This document shows, piece after piece, positions 27,880-37,737 of a DNA stretch of 64,000 nt. The first letter of the stretch is position 1. Every line of letters begins with the position of its first letter. A model generated the notes under the pieces. That model did no database searches. It was not told the DNA's origin and saw only the letters and a program-made list of their open reading frames with translations. Source of the stretch: an uncultured Bryobacterales bacterium (GTDB lineage: Bacteria; Acidobacteriota; Terriglobia; Bryobacterales; UBA6623); the NCBI GenBank assembly GCA_951813605.1, contig OX638379.1, positions 1,932,471 to 1,996,470 on the forward strand. Reading direction: 5' to 3'. A program made the position numbers and the translations under genes.

Positions 27880-28478
27880 GGAGTTCGCAGTACGCGCCGG
27901 CCTTCGATGCGAAAATCGCCGCTCAGCACGAGACGGACCGCTTCCGTGTAGACTCGATGCTCTTCCTCTAGGATGCGCGCAGCCAGCTGGTCCTCGCTGT
28001 CGGAATCCCGCACGCGCACGACGGCCTGCGCGATGATCGGTCCGGCATCGAGCCGCTCGTCAACGAAATGGACTGTGCATCCCGTGTACTTCACGCCGTG
28101 CTCGAGCGCTTGGAGCTGGGCTTCGAGGCCGGGGAACGACGGAAGCAGCGACGGGTGGATATTCAGGATCCGCCGTGGGTACTCGTTGACGAAGTGGGCG
28201 CTGAGCAACCGCATGAAGCCCGCCAAGCAGACCAAATCCACTCGTTCCTGCCGGAGCTTCTCGATCACCAGACGGTCGTAGGCTTCGCGATCGATGGCGC
28301 GCGAGCGTATGCAGACCGCCTTGAAACCGCGCCGCTTGGCTGTCCGCAGCCCTTTCGCATGCGGATTGTTGCTGATGACGATGGCAATCTCCGCCTCAAG
28401 ACGACCGACTTCTATGCTGTCCGCAATCGCCTCGAAATTCGAACCGCGCCCGGAGATCAGTATGCCGAGCCTCTTCAT
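27876..28478 (-). CDS. purN: Phosphoribosylglycinamide formyltransferase
   Basis: Third step of de novo purine synthesis; transfers formyl from 10-formyl-THF to GAR. 200 residues. The GAR-binding ISGRGSNFEAI is near the start. The catalytic Asn-His is in NIHPSLLPSFPG, and the catalytic Asp in DERLDAGPII. It overlaps purM upstream and tyrS downstream by 4 nt each (ATGA), a classic coupled operon. Confidence 0.96.
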   Translation of the reverse strand: MKRLGILISGRGSNFEAIADSIEVGRLEAEIAIVISNNPHAKGLRTAKRRGFKAVCIRSRAIDREAYDRLVIEKLRQERVDLVCLAGFMRLLSAHFVNEYPRRILNIHPSLLPSFPGLEAQLQALEHGVKYTGCTVHFVDERLDAGPIIAQAVVRVRDSDSEDQLAARILEEEHRVYTEAVRLVLSGDFRIEGRRVLRTP

Positions 28479-29515
28479 GAGTCGTAAACCACTCCCCCTT
28501 CGCCCCGCTCGACCACACCGATCCGAAACGCCTCTTCTCCGATTGCGCCCAAGCGGTCAAGCGCGGCCCCGGATTGGCCGGGCGGCACGCAGGCGATCAT
28601 GCCGATCCCCATATTGAACGTGCGCCTCATTTCGGCGGATTCGATTCCGCCCAGGTCCTGCAAGACCTTGAACACGGGCAGCTCGTTCCAACTTCCGAGC
28701 TGGATCCGAGCCTGCAGCCCTGCCGGCAGCATTCTCGGGGTGTTGTCGGTCATGCCGCCGCCTGTGATGTGGGCAGCCGCCTGCAAGAGGTCGGAGTCCG
28801 CCAGTAACCGCAAGGCCTTCAAGTAGCTTCGATGGACCTTGAGAAGCTCGTCACCCGCTGTCACGCCGAGACCTCGGACCTCTTCGTCCGCCCGAAGCCC
28901 CGCGATTTCAAAGAACACCTTGCGCGCCAGAGAGTAGCCGTTCGTGTGCAGGCCAGAGGACGCCAATCCGATCAATTCGCTCCCTGTCCGGACCTGCTCG
29001 CCCAGCAGCAGCTGGCCACGATCCGCCACCCCTACGATGAAACCCGCCAGATCGTACTCTCCGTCGCGATACATGCCGGGCATCTCGGCGGTCTCCCCGC
29101 CGATCAGAGCGACTGAGTTCTCCAGGCAGGCAGCACTGATGCCGCGCACGACTTGCTCCGCCACTCCCGGGTCTAGGCGGCCCGCCGAGAAATAGTCCAA
29201 GAAGTACAGTGGCGCCGCCCCTTGCACTGCAATGTCGTTGACGCAGTGGTTGACCAGGCACTGCCCGACCGTGTCGTGCCTGTTTGCGGCGAAGGCCACT
29301 TTGAGCTTGGTGCCGACTCCGTCGGCCGAACTCACCAGCACTGGGTCGGCGAACCGCATGCCGCCTAGCGAATAAACGGCGCCAAACGAACCGATCCCAG
29401 TCACAACGCGTTCGTTGAAAGTTCGCCGGGCCAGATTTCGAATTCGATCCGTGGCGCTCTCTGCCGCTTCGAAATCGACACCGGCGGCAGCGTATGTAAG
29501 AGGCTCTCGCGCCAT
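28475..29515 (-). CDS. purM: Phosphoribosylformylglycinamidine cyclo-ligase (AIR synthetase)
   Basis: Fifth step of purine synthesis: FGAM + ATP to AIR. 346 residues. TYAAAGVDFEAAESATDRI opens the protein; DGVGTKLKVAF and GGETAEMPGMY are the nucleotide-binding signatures, and HITGGGMTDNTPRMLP closes the C-terminal domain. The ATG at 29515 has TGGAG about 9 nt upstream; a longer in-frame start at 29590 lacks conservation. It heads the purM-purN-tyrS operon. Confidence 0.96.
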   Translation of the reverse strand: MAREPLTYAAAGVDFEAAESATDRIRNLARRTFNERVVTGIGSFGAVYSLGGMRFADPVLVSSADGVGTKLKVAFAANRHDTVGQCLVNHCVNDIAVQGAAPLYFLDYFSAGRLDPGVAEQVVRGISAACLENSVALIGGETAEMPGMYRDGEYDLAGFIVGVADRGQLLLGEQVRTGSELIGLASSGLHTNGYSLARKVFFEIAGLRADEEVRGLGVTAGDELLKVHRSYLKALRLLADSDLLQAAAHITGGGMTDNTPRMLPAGLQARIQLGSWNELPVFKVLQDLGGIESAEMRRTFNMGIGMIACVPPGQSGAALDRLGAIGEEAFRIGVVERGEGGVVYDS

Positions 29516-29624
29516 TGGTGTTGCTCCATTATCGCAAGACCTCGCAGACGTCCCTTCCCTGCCGAACAGCGCCGAACGTTCGACCGACACATTCGAGCCG
29601 CAAATACCTTATGGTTAGAAAGAA

Positions 29625-31730
29625 GTGACGAATCAAAACGTGCACTTCCGTCTCGGCACCCTGTTTGCCGCGCTCGCCTGCGTGACCCTAGCGGTTTCGG
29701 CCCTCCGAGCCCACGAAGGCAACCTCACAATCGCCTCTTGGGCAAGCTTGGACCCAAGGGCCGCGGTGGCACCGAACTCGGCAGCGGTCGTCGAAGGGGA
29801 GTTCTCGGAGAGGACGACCAAGGCGCCTGATGGCGTGCCCCAGCATGAGCTGGACTCGTTCACTGTTGAGATCGAAGGGTCCGATCATGTGACGCAGATC
29901 GCGGGAATCTACGCCGTGGAGCCGCACCGGTTAGTGGTCCTGATTCCAGACTTGCCAGAAGGCACCGCGCACATCCACGTGCAGCGTGGAGAGGTCGATT
30001 TCGGTGCCGGGGAGTTTGAGGTAAGATCCGTCAGCCCGGGGCTATTCTCCGCCGCGGCCAGCGGCGGCGGACTCGCCGCGGCGGTTGCCGTGCGCGTCAA
30101 TCTTGAAGACCGGACACGCACGATCGAGGATGTCGCGTTCTTCAACGAGGAGCGCGGTGCATACGAGCCGATACTGCTCAACCCCGCCGTCAATGGCAGC
30201 GCGCTCTACCTCGAGCTGCTCGGGACTGGAATACGCAATTCCAGCGAACTCAGTGTAGAAATCGGCGGCGTATCCGTGCCTGCCACCCTACAGGAGGGGC
30301 CCGGCCCATCGCCTGGACTCGATCAAGTCATCGTCGGCCCGCTTCCGATCGAGCTGGCCCGCCGGGAGGTCGTCGAGATCAAGCTCACCGCCGACGGGAT
30401 TCAGGCTAACGCCGTTCAAGTTGCGTTTTCGCCGTCGGCGGGGCCGGCAATAACCTTTAGCAACCAGATCGCCCGACTGTTCCAAGGACGATGCCAGACC
30501 TGCCACCGCCCGGGCGAAGTCGCTCCGTTCTCGCTGCTCGATTACGAATCGTCAAAGCCCTGGGCTCATGCGATCAAGCAGGCGACTCAGTCGCGCTTCA
30601 TGCCGCCTTGGAAGCCGGTCCCCGGGTACGGCGAATTCGTCGGAGAACGTCGCTTGAGCGAACCGGAGATGGAATTGATTGCCAAATGGGTGGATGCAGG
30701 GGCTCCCGAAGGCGATCCGGCCGACCTGCCGGAACCGCTGGTCTTTGATCCGGACTGGGCGCTTGGACAGCCCGACCTCGTCCTGGAAGCGCCGGCGTAT
30801 GTCCCCGACCCGAACGGAACGGACGACTATCGTTGCTTCAGCGTCGCGCTCCCGGACGACATCACAACGCCCAAGAGCATCACGAAGGTCGAAGTTCGTC
30901 CCGGAAACCGCCAGATCGTTCATCACGTGCTGCTATTCGGGGATCCGAGAGGGGAATCGCTAAGGCACGAGCAAGCGACCACAGACGGCAAGCCGGGATA
31001 CGATTGCTTCGGCAGCGCTGAAATCAGCTTGGACGGCTTCATCCTGGGTGTGGAGTCCTACCTTCTGGGAGGATGGGCCCCGGGCGTGCGCCCAGCAACC
31101 CTGCCCGAGGGATCCGGCTTGTACGTCCGGCCGGGCTCGCGATTCGCCATCCAAGTTCACTATCACCCGGACGGGATGTCGCAAGCGGACAGCACACGGA
31201 TCGGCGTGCATTTTTCGGACGCGCCCACTCCCAAGAACTCGATAATGCTCGCGGCTATCAACACGGACTTTCAGATCCCCGCCGGCGAGGAGCGTTTCGA
31301 GGTGCGTGCCGAGGCGAGCCTCGACAGTATTGTCGGCTTCGATATCTCGCCATTGCTCAAGAGCCTGCTGACTGCTTCGGGGTTCTTCCCCGTGGATATC
31401 ACTTCCGTCGTCCCTCACATGCACCTGCTGGGCAGGGAGATTCGGATGGACAAGGTCTCACCTTCGGGCGAGAGGACGCCGATGATCCGAATCGACGATT
31501 GGGACTTCGACTGGCAGAGCTTTTACACCTATCTGGAGCCCGTGCCGATGGGCTTGGGGGATCGCCTCGAAGTAGTCGCCTTCTACGACAACTCCCAAAA
31601 GAACTATCGCAACCCGAACAGCCCGCCAATTCCGGTTGGCTGGGGCGAGCGAACCACCGACGAGATGTGCATCGTCTTTTTCCAAGTGGACATTCCGGAT
31701 CTGTGCAGGCTCGGCCTGTGCAGCAATTGA
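29625..31730 (+). CDS. Exported fusion: TIGR03437-like domain, monohaem cytochrome c motif, PHM-type copper monooxygenase-like domain
   Basis: 701 residues from a GTG. Signal peptide (FRLGTLFAALACVTLAVSA). Residues about 35-270 resemble TIGR03437 (VSPGLFSAAASGGGLAAAVA; LELLGTG; GLDQVIVGPLP), a domain known mainly from Solibacter. One haem-binding CQTCH is at 290-294, with MPPW downstream as in Acidobacterial cytochrome domains. The rest matches copper type II monooxygenases. His433-His434 (HHVLLF) and His512 would form the CuH site. His598, His600 (HMHLLGREI) and Met681 (DEMCIVFF) would form CuM. All expected copper ligands of peptidylglycine/dopamine monooxygenases are therefore present. A substrate-oxidising periplasmic enzyme with built-in electron entry is inferred. 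Confidence 0.82.
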   Translation: MTNQNVHFRLGTLFAALACVTLAVSALRAHEGNLTIASWASLDPRAAVAPNSAAVVEGEFSERTTKAPDGVPQHELDSFTVEIEGSDHVTQIAGIYAVEPHRLVVLIPDLPEGTAHIHVQRGEVDFGAGEFEVRSVSPGLFSAAASGGGLAAAVAVRVNLEDRTRTIEDVAFFNEERGAYEPILLNPAVNGSALYLELLGTGIRNSSELSVEIGGVSVPATLQEGPGPSPGLDQVIVGPLPIELARREVVEIKLTADGIQANAVQVAFSPSAGPAITFSNQIARLFQGRCQTCHRPGEVAPFSLLDYESSKPWAHAIKQATQSRFMPPWKPVPGYGEFVGERRLSEPEMELIAKWVDAGAPEGDPADLPEPLVFDPDWALGQPDLVLEAPAYVPDPNGTDDYRCFSVALPDDITTPKSITKVEVRPGNRQIVHHVLLFGDPRGESLRHEQATTDGKPGYDCFGSAEISLDGFILGVESYLLGGWAPGVRPATLPEGSGLYVRPGSRFAIQVHYHPDGMSQADSTRIGVHFSDAPTPKNSIMLAAINTDFQIPAGEERFEVRAEASLDSIVGFDISPLLKSLLTASGFFPVDITSVVPHMHLLGREIRMDKVSPSGERTPMIRIDDWDFDWQSFYTYLEPVPMGLGDRLEVVAFYDNSQKNYRNPNSPPIPVGWGERTTDEMCIVFFQVDIPDLCRLGLCSN

Positions 31731-31848
31731 CAAGGGCATAACGCAGGTCTCGGGAACGGGGGCTCCCCCAGCCACACGCGCAGCCCTCGCGCGATTAGCG
31801 GGGCCGGAATCCCTGCACGAGTGTGAGCGATACAATGGCCTCTTCGAA

Positions 31849-32640
31849 ATGCCGGAGAACCTGCTGTTTGAGAAACGCGGTCGCGTCGCGCTCTTGACGT
31901 TCAACCGCCCCGAGCGGAACAACGCGCTAACGCCTGCGATGCGCGACAACTACTTCGACCTATTGGAGCGCTGCCGGGACGATGGCGAAGTCCGGGCGAT
32001 CGTCCTAACTGGGGCGGGCAAGTCCTTCAGCGTCGGGGCGGATGTCCAAGGCCTGAAGTCATCAGGCCAGCACACGATCGACCGCATACGCCAGTCCGGA
32101 CGCCCGGTCCATTTCGCGCTCTCGATACCCAAGCCTATTGTCTGTGCCATCAACGGGGGGTGCGCGGGGGTTTCCCTAGTCCACGCGCTGTGCTGCGACC
32201 TGCGTTTCGCGGCTGCCGGAGCCAAGATCACTACCGCGTTCGCCCGCCGAGGACTGATTGCGGAGTACGGGATTTCATGGCTGCTCCCGCGTTTGGTGGG
32301 CCAGTCAAAGGCTCTCGACCTGCTGCTATCCGCTCGCGTCGTCACGGCCCAGGAGGCCGAGCGGATTGGCTTGGTCAACGGCGTTTTCCCGCGCGATGAA
32401 TTGATCGACAGGGTGCTCGCTTACGCGGGCGACATGGCGGACAACTGCTCTCCAGCGTCGATGGCGGCCATCAAGCGCCAGGTGTACGCGGACTACGGCC
32501 GCGGGATTGACGAAGCAGCTTCGTCAGCCCTCGAGGAGATGGTCGACTCGTTCCGCAGGCCGGACGTTCAGGAAGGGGCCGCAAGCTTCATCGAGAGACG
32601 GAAGCCTGAATTTCCGCCGCTTGGGGCGAACTCGGAGTAG
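31849..32640 (+). CDS. Enoyl-CoA hydratase/isomerase family protein
   Basis: 263 residues with the crotonase fold. Seen: VALLTFNRPERNNALTPAMR, the oxyanion-hole GAGKSFSVGADVQGL, and CAINGGCAGVSLVHALCCDL, where the second catalytic Glu position would be in TTAFARRGLIAEYGISWLLP. The ATG at 31849 is preferred; the frame upstream to 31636 runs into the preceding gene and is not conserved. The exact CoA substrate is unknown. A second crotonase-fold gene lies at 42.9 kb. Confidence 0.9.
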   Translation: MPENLLFEKRGRVALLTFNRPERNNALTPAMRDNYFDLLERCRDDGEVRAIVLTGAGKSFSVGADVQGLKSSGQHTIDRIRQSGRPVHFALSIPKPIVCAINGGCAGVSLVHALCCDLRFAAAGAKITTAFARRGLIAEYGISWLLPRLVGQSKALDLLLSARVVTAQEAERIGLVNGVFPRDELIDRVLAYAGDMADNCSPASMAAIKRQVYADYGRGIDEAASSALEEMVDSFRRPDVQEGAASFIERRKPEFPPLGANSE

Positions 32641-32753
32641 CTTGCACGGGCCTGTTGGATACCGATGGCCCCGCTAGGACGAAACCATGCGAATACTGAA
32701 TCGAGAGCGGTGACTCAACGTGCACTCGGGCCGCTCCCGCGGTCGTGCTATTC

Positions 32754-33554
32754 ATGACAGCGGATTCTTCTGGCCGTTATTCAGGCCTGGCCTCCGATCA
32801 TTCAGAATCGGACCGGCCCAATCACGCGGACGCAGTTCGGACGGTGTTCGACGACTGGGCGCGAACTGGCATGGCCGACGGCATGGAGCGTCGTCACAAA
32901 CGACTCGCGGAACTCATGCTCCAGCGCTTTGAAATCCCTGTAGACGCACGCGTCTTGGACGTCGGGTGCGGAAACGGGTGGACCGCGCGAATGCTCTCGC
33001 AGCGAGTTCCCGATGGTGCGATCTTGGGCATCGACCCCTCATCGGAAATGATTTTCCGCGCGCGTCGATCCTGCGAGGATCTCGAGAACACATTGTTCGC
33101 GCCGGCATCGGCCGAGCAAATTCCGTGGGCGGAGGACTATTTCACTCACGTAATTAGCATTGAGTCCGCATATTACTGGACAAACACGAGTTTATCTTCC
33201 AAGGAAATCTATCGAGTCACGGCTTACGGCGGATCGTTCCATATGCTCGTCAACTACTACTCCGGGAATCCGTACTCCCAAGGGTGGGATCGCGAAATGG
33301 GGCTTTTCCTTCACCGCTTGAGCGGTACCGAATGGACCGCCGTGTTCGAAGCCGCCGGATTCGAGGGGATCGCCACGGAGCGAATTCCGGACGATTCTCC
33401 GATCCCCCCGGGCAAGCCTCCCGAGGAGCTTGCCCGGCGAGAAGGCCTGCAACGGGTCGGCGCGCTCTATGTGACTGGCAGGAAGCCTCCCCTGCCGGAG
33501 GGGCCGGCACATAGTTCCGCGCCCCCGTTTGATTCGTTTCGCATCCTGCGCTAG
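32754..33554 (+). CDS. Class I SAM-dependent methyltransferase
   Basis: About 266 residues. Motif I is VLDVGCGNGWTARML, followed by GIDPSSEMIFRARR (motif II acidic loop), APASAEQIPWAEDYFTHV and ISIESAYYWTN. The aromatic-rich C-terminal half (HMLVNYYSGNPYSQGW) resembles small-molecule or quinone methyltransferases, but the substrate cannot be assigned. A GTG at 32745 is an alternative start; neither has a clear ribosome site. Its 3' end lies close to the following lipoprotein gene. Confidence 0.82.
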   Translation: MTADSSGRYSGLASDHSESDRPNHADAVRTVFDDWARTGMADGMERRHKRLAELMLQRFEIPVDARVLDVGCGNGWTARMLSQRVPDGAILGIDPSSEMIFRARRSCEDLENTLFAPASAEQIPWAEDYFTHVISIESAYYWTNTSLSSKEIYRVTAYGGSFHMLVNYYSGNPYSQGWDREMGLFLHRLSGTEWTAVFEAAGFEGIATERIPDDSPIPPGKPPEELARREGLQRVGALYVTGRKPPLPEGPAHSSAPPFDSFRILR

Positions 33555-33600
33555 AAAATCGGCGAAGAGGAGAATCGATCCCCTGCGCTACAGTGGAGCG

Positions 33601-35250
33601 GTGCGCACGGTGGCGGCAGTCATGGCTCTCGCGTCGCTGTACGGCTGCGTCGCTTCAGAACCAGAAGCGGATTTCTCGACTGTGGACTACCGAACGAAGG
33701 TGGACGAATACGTGCCCGTCAGGCTGGAGGCCGACTTGAGCGGGCTAACGGACAAGCAGCGGGCAATGCTGCCTGTGCTGATCCGCGCCGCCCGCGTGAT
33801 GGACGATCTTTTCTGGAAGCAAGCCTTTGGCGAGAAGGACGAGTTCTTAGACGGAATTGCTGACCCGGACGCCCGAAGGCTTGCCGAGATCAACTACGGC
33901 CCTTGGGACAGGCTCGGCGGGAACCGCCCCTTCCTGCCCGAATTCGGGGCCAAGCCTCGCGGGGCGAACTACTATCCGCCTGACATGGCCAAGGAGGAAT
34001 TCGAACGGGCGGCGTCATCCGAATCAAGTCTTCGCAGTCAGTACAGCTTAGTGAGGCGGAACAGCGAGGGCAAGCTTGTGGCCCTTCCCTATCACGAAGC
34101 GTTCGGGGCGGAACTTGCGGAGGTCTCGGAGCTGTTGCGACAGGCAGCCGGAATGGCTGAAGACGACGGATTCCAGCGCTACTTGGAATTGCGAGCCGAG
34201 GCTTTCAAAACCAGCGACTACCAACCGAGCGACCTCGCTTGGATGGACATGCGCGACAACGCCATCGATCTTGTCATCGGCCCGATCGAGTCGTACGAAG
34301 ACGGCCTGTTCGGAACCAAGACGGCCTTCGAGGCCTACGTTCTCATCAAGGACAAGGAGTGGAGCGCGCGACTGGAGAAGTTCTCGGGCATGCTCCCGGC
34401 CCTGCAGCAGGGCCTGCCGGTCGCTGCGGAATACAAGGTCGAGGAGCCGGGCAGCGGTTCCCAGCTCAACGCTTACGAGGTGCTCTATTACGCCGGCGAC
34501 TGCAACGCAGGAGCAAAGACGATCGCGATCAACCTGCCGAACGACGAGCAGGTCCAATTGGAGAAGGGTTCCCGCAGGCTGCAACTGAAGAACGCCATGC
34601 GGGCGAAATTCGACAAGATCTTGCTGCCCGTCTCGGAGGTGCTCATGGCCGAGGACCAGCGAGGCAAGATAAACTTTGACGCGTTCTTCGCGAACACGAT
34701 GTTCCACGAAGTGGCCCACGGACTGGGCATCAAGAACACTTTGGACGGCAAGGGCACCGTGCGGGAAGCTTTGCGGGAGGCGTCGTCCGCTCTCGAGGAA
34801 GCCAAGGCCGACATCCTGGGCTTGCACCTCGTCGGTCGGCTGATCGAGGCAGGCGAGATACCGGGCGGCAATGTCGAGAGCAACTACATTACCTTTCTTG
34901 CGGGCATATTCCGGTCGATCCGATTCGGAGCTTCGAGCGCGCACGGCAGAGCCAACACGCTCAGCCTCAACTACTTCGAGCGGGCCAACGCGTTCTCTCG
35001 CGACAGCAATTCCGGGACCTACCGAGTCAACGTGAACAGAATGAAATCGGCCGTCGACGAGCTTTCCGGGGAAATTCTGAGGATCCAAGGAGACGGTGCA
35101 TACGATCGGGCAACCGAATTCCTTGGAGAGATGGGAGCACTTAGCGACGACGTGCAAGCGGACCTTGCCCGACTAGCTGAATCCGAAATCCCCGTGGACA
35201 TCGTCTTCGATCAAAGCCTGGCCGAGGAATTGCTTGGCGATCTGCAATAG
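33601..35250 (+). CDS. M49 (dipeptidyl-peptidase III)-like zinc peptidase, lipoprotein
   Basis: 549 residues from the GTG at 33601; lipobox LYGC follows a short hydrophobic leader. The zinc motif is HEVAHGLG with His369, Glu370 and His373, and the third-ligand region EEAKADILGLH is about 30 residues downstream. The surrounding pattern (FFANTMFHEVAHGLGIKN; SSALEEAKADILG) is that of bacterial DPP-III-like proteins. Classical M49 has HEXXGH, one residue longer; here it is HEXXH. The protein is shorter than eukaryotic DPP III (about 700 residues). An in-frame ATG at 33529 would give a long basic leader overlapping the methyltransferase gene. Predicted location: anchored to a membrane on the periplasmic side. 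Confidence 0.78.
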   Translation: MRTVAAVMALASLYGCVASEPEADFSTVDYRTKVDEYVPVRLEADLSGLTDKQRAMLPVLIRAARVMDDLFWKQAFGEKDEFLDGIADPDARRLAEINYGPWDRLGGNRPFLPEFGAKPRGANYYPPDMAKEEFERAASSESSLRSQYSLVRRNSEGKLVALPYHEAFGAELAEVSELLRQAAGMAEDDGFQRYLELRAEAFKTSDYQPSDLAWMDMRDNAIDLVIGPIESYEDGLFGTKTAFEAYVLIKDKEWSARLEKFSGMLPALQQGLPVAAEYKVEEPGSGSQLNAYEVLYYAGDCNAGAKTIAINLPNDEQVQLEKGSRRLQLKNAMRAKFDKILLPVSEVLMAEDQRGKINFDAFFANTMFHEVAHGLGIKNTLDGKGTVREALREASSALEEAKADILGLHLVGRLIEAGEIPGGNVESNYITFLAGIFRSIRFGASSAHGRANTLSLNYFERANAFSRDSNSGTYRVNVNRMKSAVDELSGEILRIQGDGAYDRATEFLGEMGALSDDVQADLARLAESEIPVDIVFDQSLAEELLGDLQ

Positions 35251-35990
35251 CATGGGGTTCGTTTAACGGAGGTTCGCAGATTGGTCCATGCGTTGCCAGC
35301 GGCAGTCTCTGTCGGGCTGAGTGCTCATCATCGTCCCTCGGCTCAACCTGTCGCCAGGAAATACGGGCGGCTGCCCGCGAAGAAATCGCCAGGCATTCTC
35401 CACTTGTTGATCGGGCAGCTCTCGCTGATAAACTCTGCGGGCCTGATATCGGGCAGTGGCGCACCGGATAAAGGCGGAATCAACGCCATCCACAGCCGTC
35501 GAGAGTGATTAGCTCTTTCCCAGACGAGCGCCACAGGAGTGCGTGTGGCGCATGCCTATTCGGAACGCAAGCCGGTCCGAACGCATCGTGTCGGGCGGTG
35601 GGGACCGAGTATCCAGCAGCCAGCGCTTCTTCCTGGCCGATCGCAGTCATCTCGCCCGGATTCGACTCCCGCCACCGTCTCGGATGCCCCATCCGAACCG
35701 GCAAGCTGCCGGCCTCCGGGGGATGGCCCGCTTGCGGCCCGCCCCAAGAGCCTTGGGCACGAGGTTCGCGACCCGCCTCGGGACTGGGGGCAATCGAGGA
35801 TCAGCCGGCGTGGGTATGCTCGCCAGAGGAGCCGCCAAACGCCCGATTGGAGCTCATGGCAGCGTCAGCGTCGCGCGGGCCGAATTGACGAAGAGGGCCA
35901 ACGTACCGCATCGACGACCAAGAAGAAAACGGAAGCTTCTCGCGAACCCACGACGATCGCTCCGAACTGCCTGCTTCCGGACCCCTCCAC
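35251..35990. other. 740-base stretch between convergent genes, no gene recognised
   Basis: Several overlapping frames on both strands (longest on plus from 35539) lack any family resemblance. They look like chance frames of GC-rich DNA. No tRNA, obvious repeat or terminator with a T-run was seen. Confidence 0.45.
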
Positions 35991-37547
35991 TCAGTTGCTC
36001 TCCCGGAACGGCAGCAACGTGCCCGGGTCCTCGATCTTGCCAACTGCACGACAACGCGGGCAGCTCCCGGACCCGTCCCCGAGGTCGCTGGAGGCCTCGT
36101 CGAAGTATCCCTTAAGCCGGTCCACGACGCCTGGATGGGCCTGCGAAACGTCACGAGTCTCGCCTATGTCTTGTTCCAGATCGTAGAGCTCCCCACTCTT
36201 CCGGAAGAGCTTCCACTTGCCTGACCGAACCGCTTGCAGCTCCTGTTCGCGATAGTAATAGAACGCTTGATGTGGCGATTTCGCACCCGATTTTCCCAGC
36301 AGCAAGGTCGAAATGTCGCGACCGTCCAAGATTCGATCTTGAGGCAGGGTGCCGCCACCGAGTCTCGCGAAGGTTGGCAACAAGTCCATCGTTGAGGCAA
36401 CTTCGTCGCTGACCGACCCTGCGGGCACGGAACCGGGCCACCAAGCCAGAGTCGGTTCGCGCATGCCGCCTTCCCACGTGGTGCCCTTGCCGCCTCGCAA
36501 AGGAGCATTCACACATCCAGTGGCTCCGCCGTTGTCGGAGGTGAAGATCACAAGTGTGTTCTCAGCAATCCCGAGGTCGCGCAGAGCGCCAAGGATTTCT
36601 CCCACGCTCCAGTCGACCTCCTCGATCTGGGCTTTCGTTCGGAGGCGGACCAGAGCGTCCCACGAGTCCTTGCTCATCGAGCCCGGTCCGCATTCTTGAT
36701 CCGGACCGCAGTGCCACGGCGTGGAGCCCCTCGTGACCGCCGTCCAGTCAATGGAATCCGCCGGCTCGCCTGCGCCTTCCAGGAAGGGCTCGCTGGCAGC
36801 TCGGGGATGATGAACGAAGGCGTGCGGAAGGTAAGCAAAGAATGGGCGATCCCTGTTGCGGCGGATGAAACTCACGGTTTCCTGCGTGAAGCTTCGGCAG
36901 AGTTCTGCTTGGTCGCGCATATCCTTGACTTCGCCGATGACTTCCGCGCCACGCATCAAGGGAAGAGGCGGGAAATGGAATGGCCCTTCGTCTGTGAAGC
37001 TAGGATGGAACGGCCACATGTCATTCGAATACGGAATCCCGAAGTACTCGTCGAAGCCATGCGCCAGCGGCAAGAAGGCTGGCTGGTCGCCCAAGTGCCA
37101 TTTGCCGAAGCACCCCGTCGCGTACCCCTGCTCCCGAAGAATCTCAGCAATCGTCACTTCGTCGGGGTTCAAGCCCCAAGGCTCCCCCGTAAAGAGCACA
37201 CCCATCTCCGGACCGGTCGCCAAGCCGACCCGCTTGGGGTAAGAGCCGGTCATCAGGGCCGCCCTGGAGGGCGTGCACACTGGAGCGGCAGCGTAGAAGG
37301 AGGTGAGTTTCATCCCCTCGGCCGCCATCCGATCGAGATGCGGCGTGCTGTTAATCTCCGAGCCGAACGGACCGATGTCGCCGTATCCCAAGTCGTCGAT
37401 GAAGATCACGACAAAATTCGGCTTGCCCTGCTCCCGGTCGGCACCGCAGCCACCCAGCGCAAAGATTGCGGCCGCTAGGGACCCGAGGACCGATCCAAGC
37501 TTGCGATGACCGACACTGTGAGTTCGGCGTCGAGGAATCCGCTGCAT
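35991..37547 (-). CDS. Sulfatase, predicted lipoprotein
   Basis: 518 residues. Lipobox LGGC at residues 31-34 after a hydrophobic leader. NFVVIFIDDLGYGDIGPFG supplies metal ligands; CTPSR has the formylglycine cysteine at residue 91; GCFGKWHLGDQ and FTSDNGGATG follow. The C-terminal part (GKWKLFRKSGELYDLEQDIGE) is typical of secreted arylsulfatases. The Cys-Pro pair near the end (CPRC) is unusual. It is divergent from the GT-C-like gene at 37738, so the 190-base gap must contain both promoters. The sulfate ester substrate is unknown. Confidence 0.92.
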   Translation of the reverse strand: MQRIPRRRTHSVGHRKLGSVLGSLAAAIFALGGCGADREQGKPNFVVIFIDDLGYGDIGPFGSEINSTPHLDRMAAEGMKLTSFYAAAPVCTPSRAALMTGSYPKRVGLATGPEMGVLFTGEPWGLNPDEVTIAEILREQGYATGCFGKWHLGDQPAFLPLAHGFDEYFGIPYSNDMWPFHPSFTDEGPFHFPPLPLMRGAEVIGEVKDMRDQAELCRSFTQETVSFIRRNRDRPFFAYLPHAFVHHPRAASEPFLEGAGEPADSIDWTAVTRGSTPWHCGPDQECGPGSMSKDSWDALVRLRTKAQIEEVDWSVGEILGALRDLGIAENTLVIFTSDNGGATGCVNAPLRGGKGTTWEGGMREPTLAWWPGSVPAGSVSDEVASTMDLLPTFARLGGGTLPQDRILDGRDISTLLLGKSGAKSPHQAFYYYREQELQAVRSGKWKLFRKSGELYDLEQDIGETRDVSQAHPGVVDRLKGYFDEASSDLGDGSGSCPRCRAVGKIEDPGTLLPFRESN

Positions 37548-37737
37548 CACATCATCTTCCGATATCTGCCCTACCACGGACAGGTCCCGGGTTAGTCAAG
37601 GCAGTCGGCGCGGTTCGGGACTCAACGGAATCCCGCTGGATCGCGATAGGCCCGCCAGCCCATCGCAGAATGCTATTCATGAAGTGTTCCGCTTACAAAG
37701 CGTGAGCGCCCTCTCAACGTCCGACGAAGTGCTCTAA

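Noticed and set aside
35539..36186. 215-codon plus-strand frame as a gene
   Set aside because: It overlaps the 3' end of a certain sulfatase gene and has Ser/Pro/Arg-rich chance composition.
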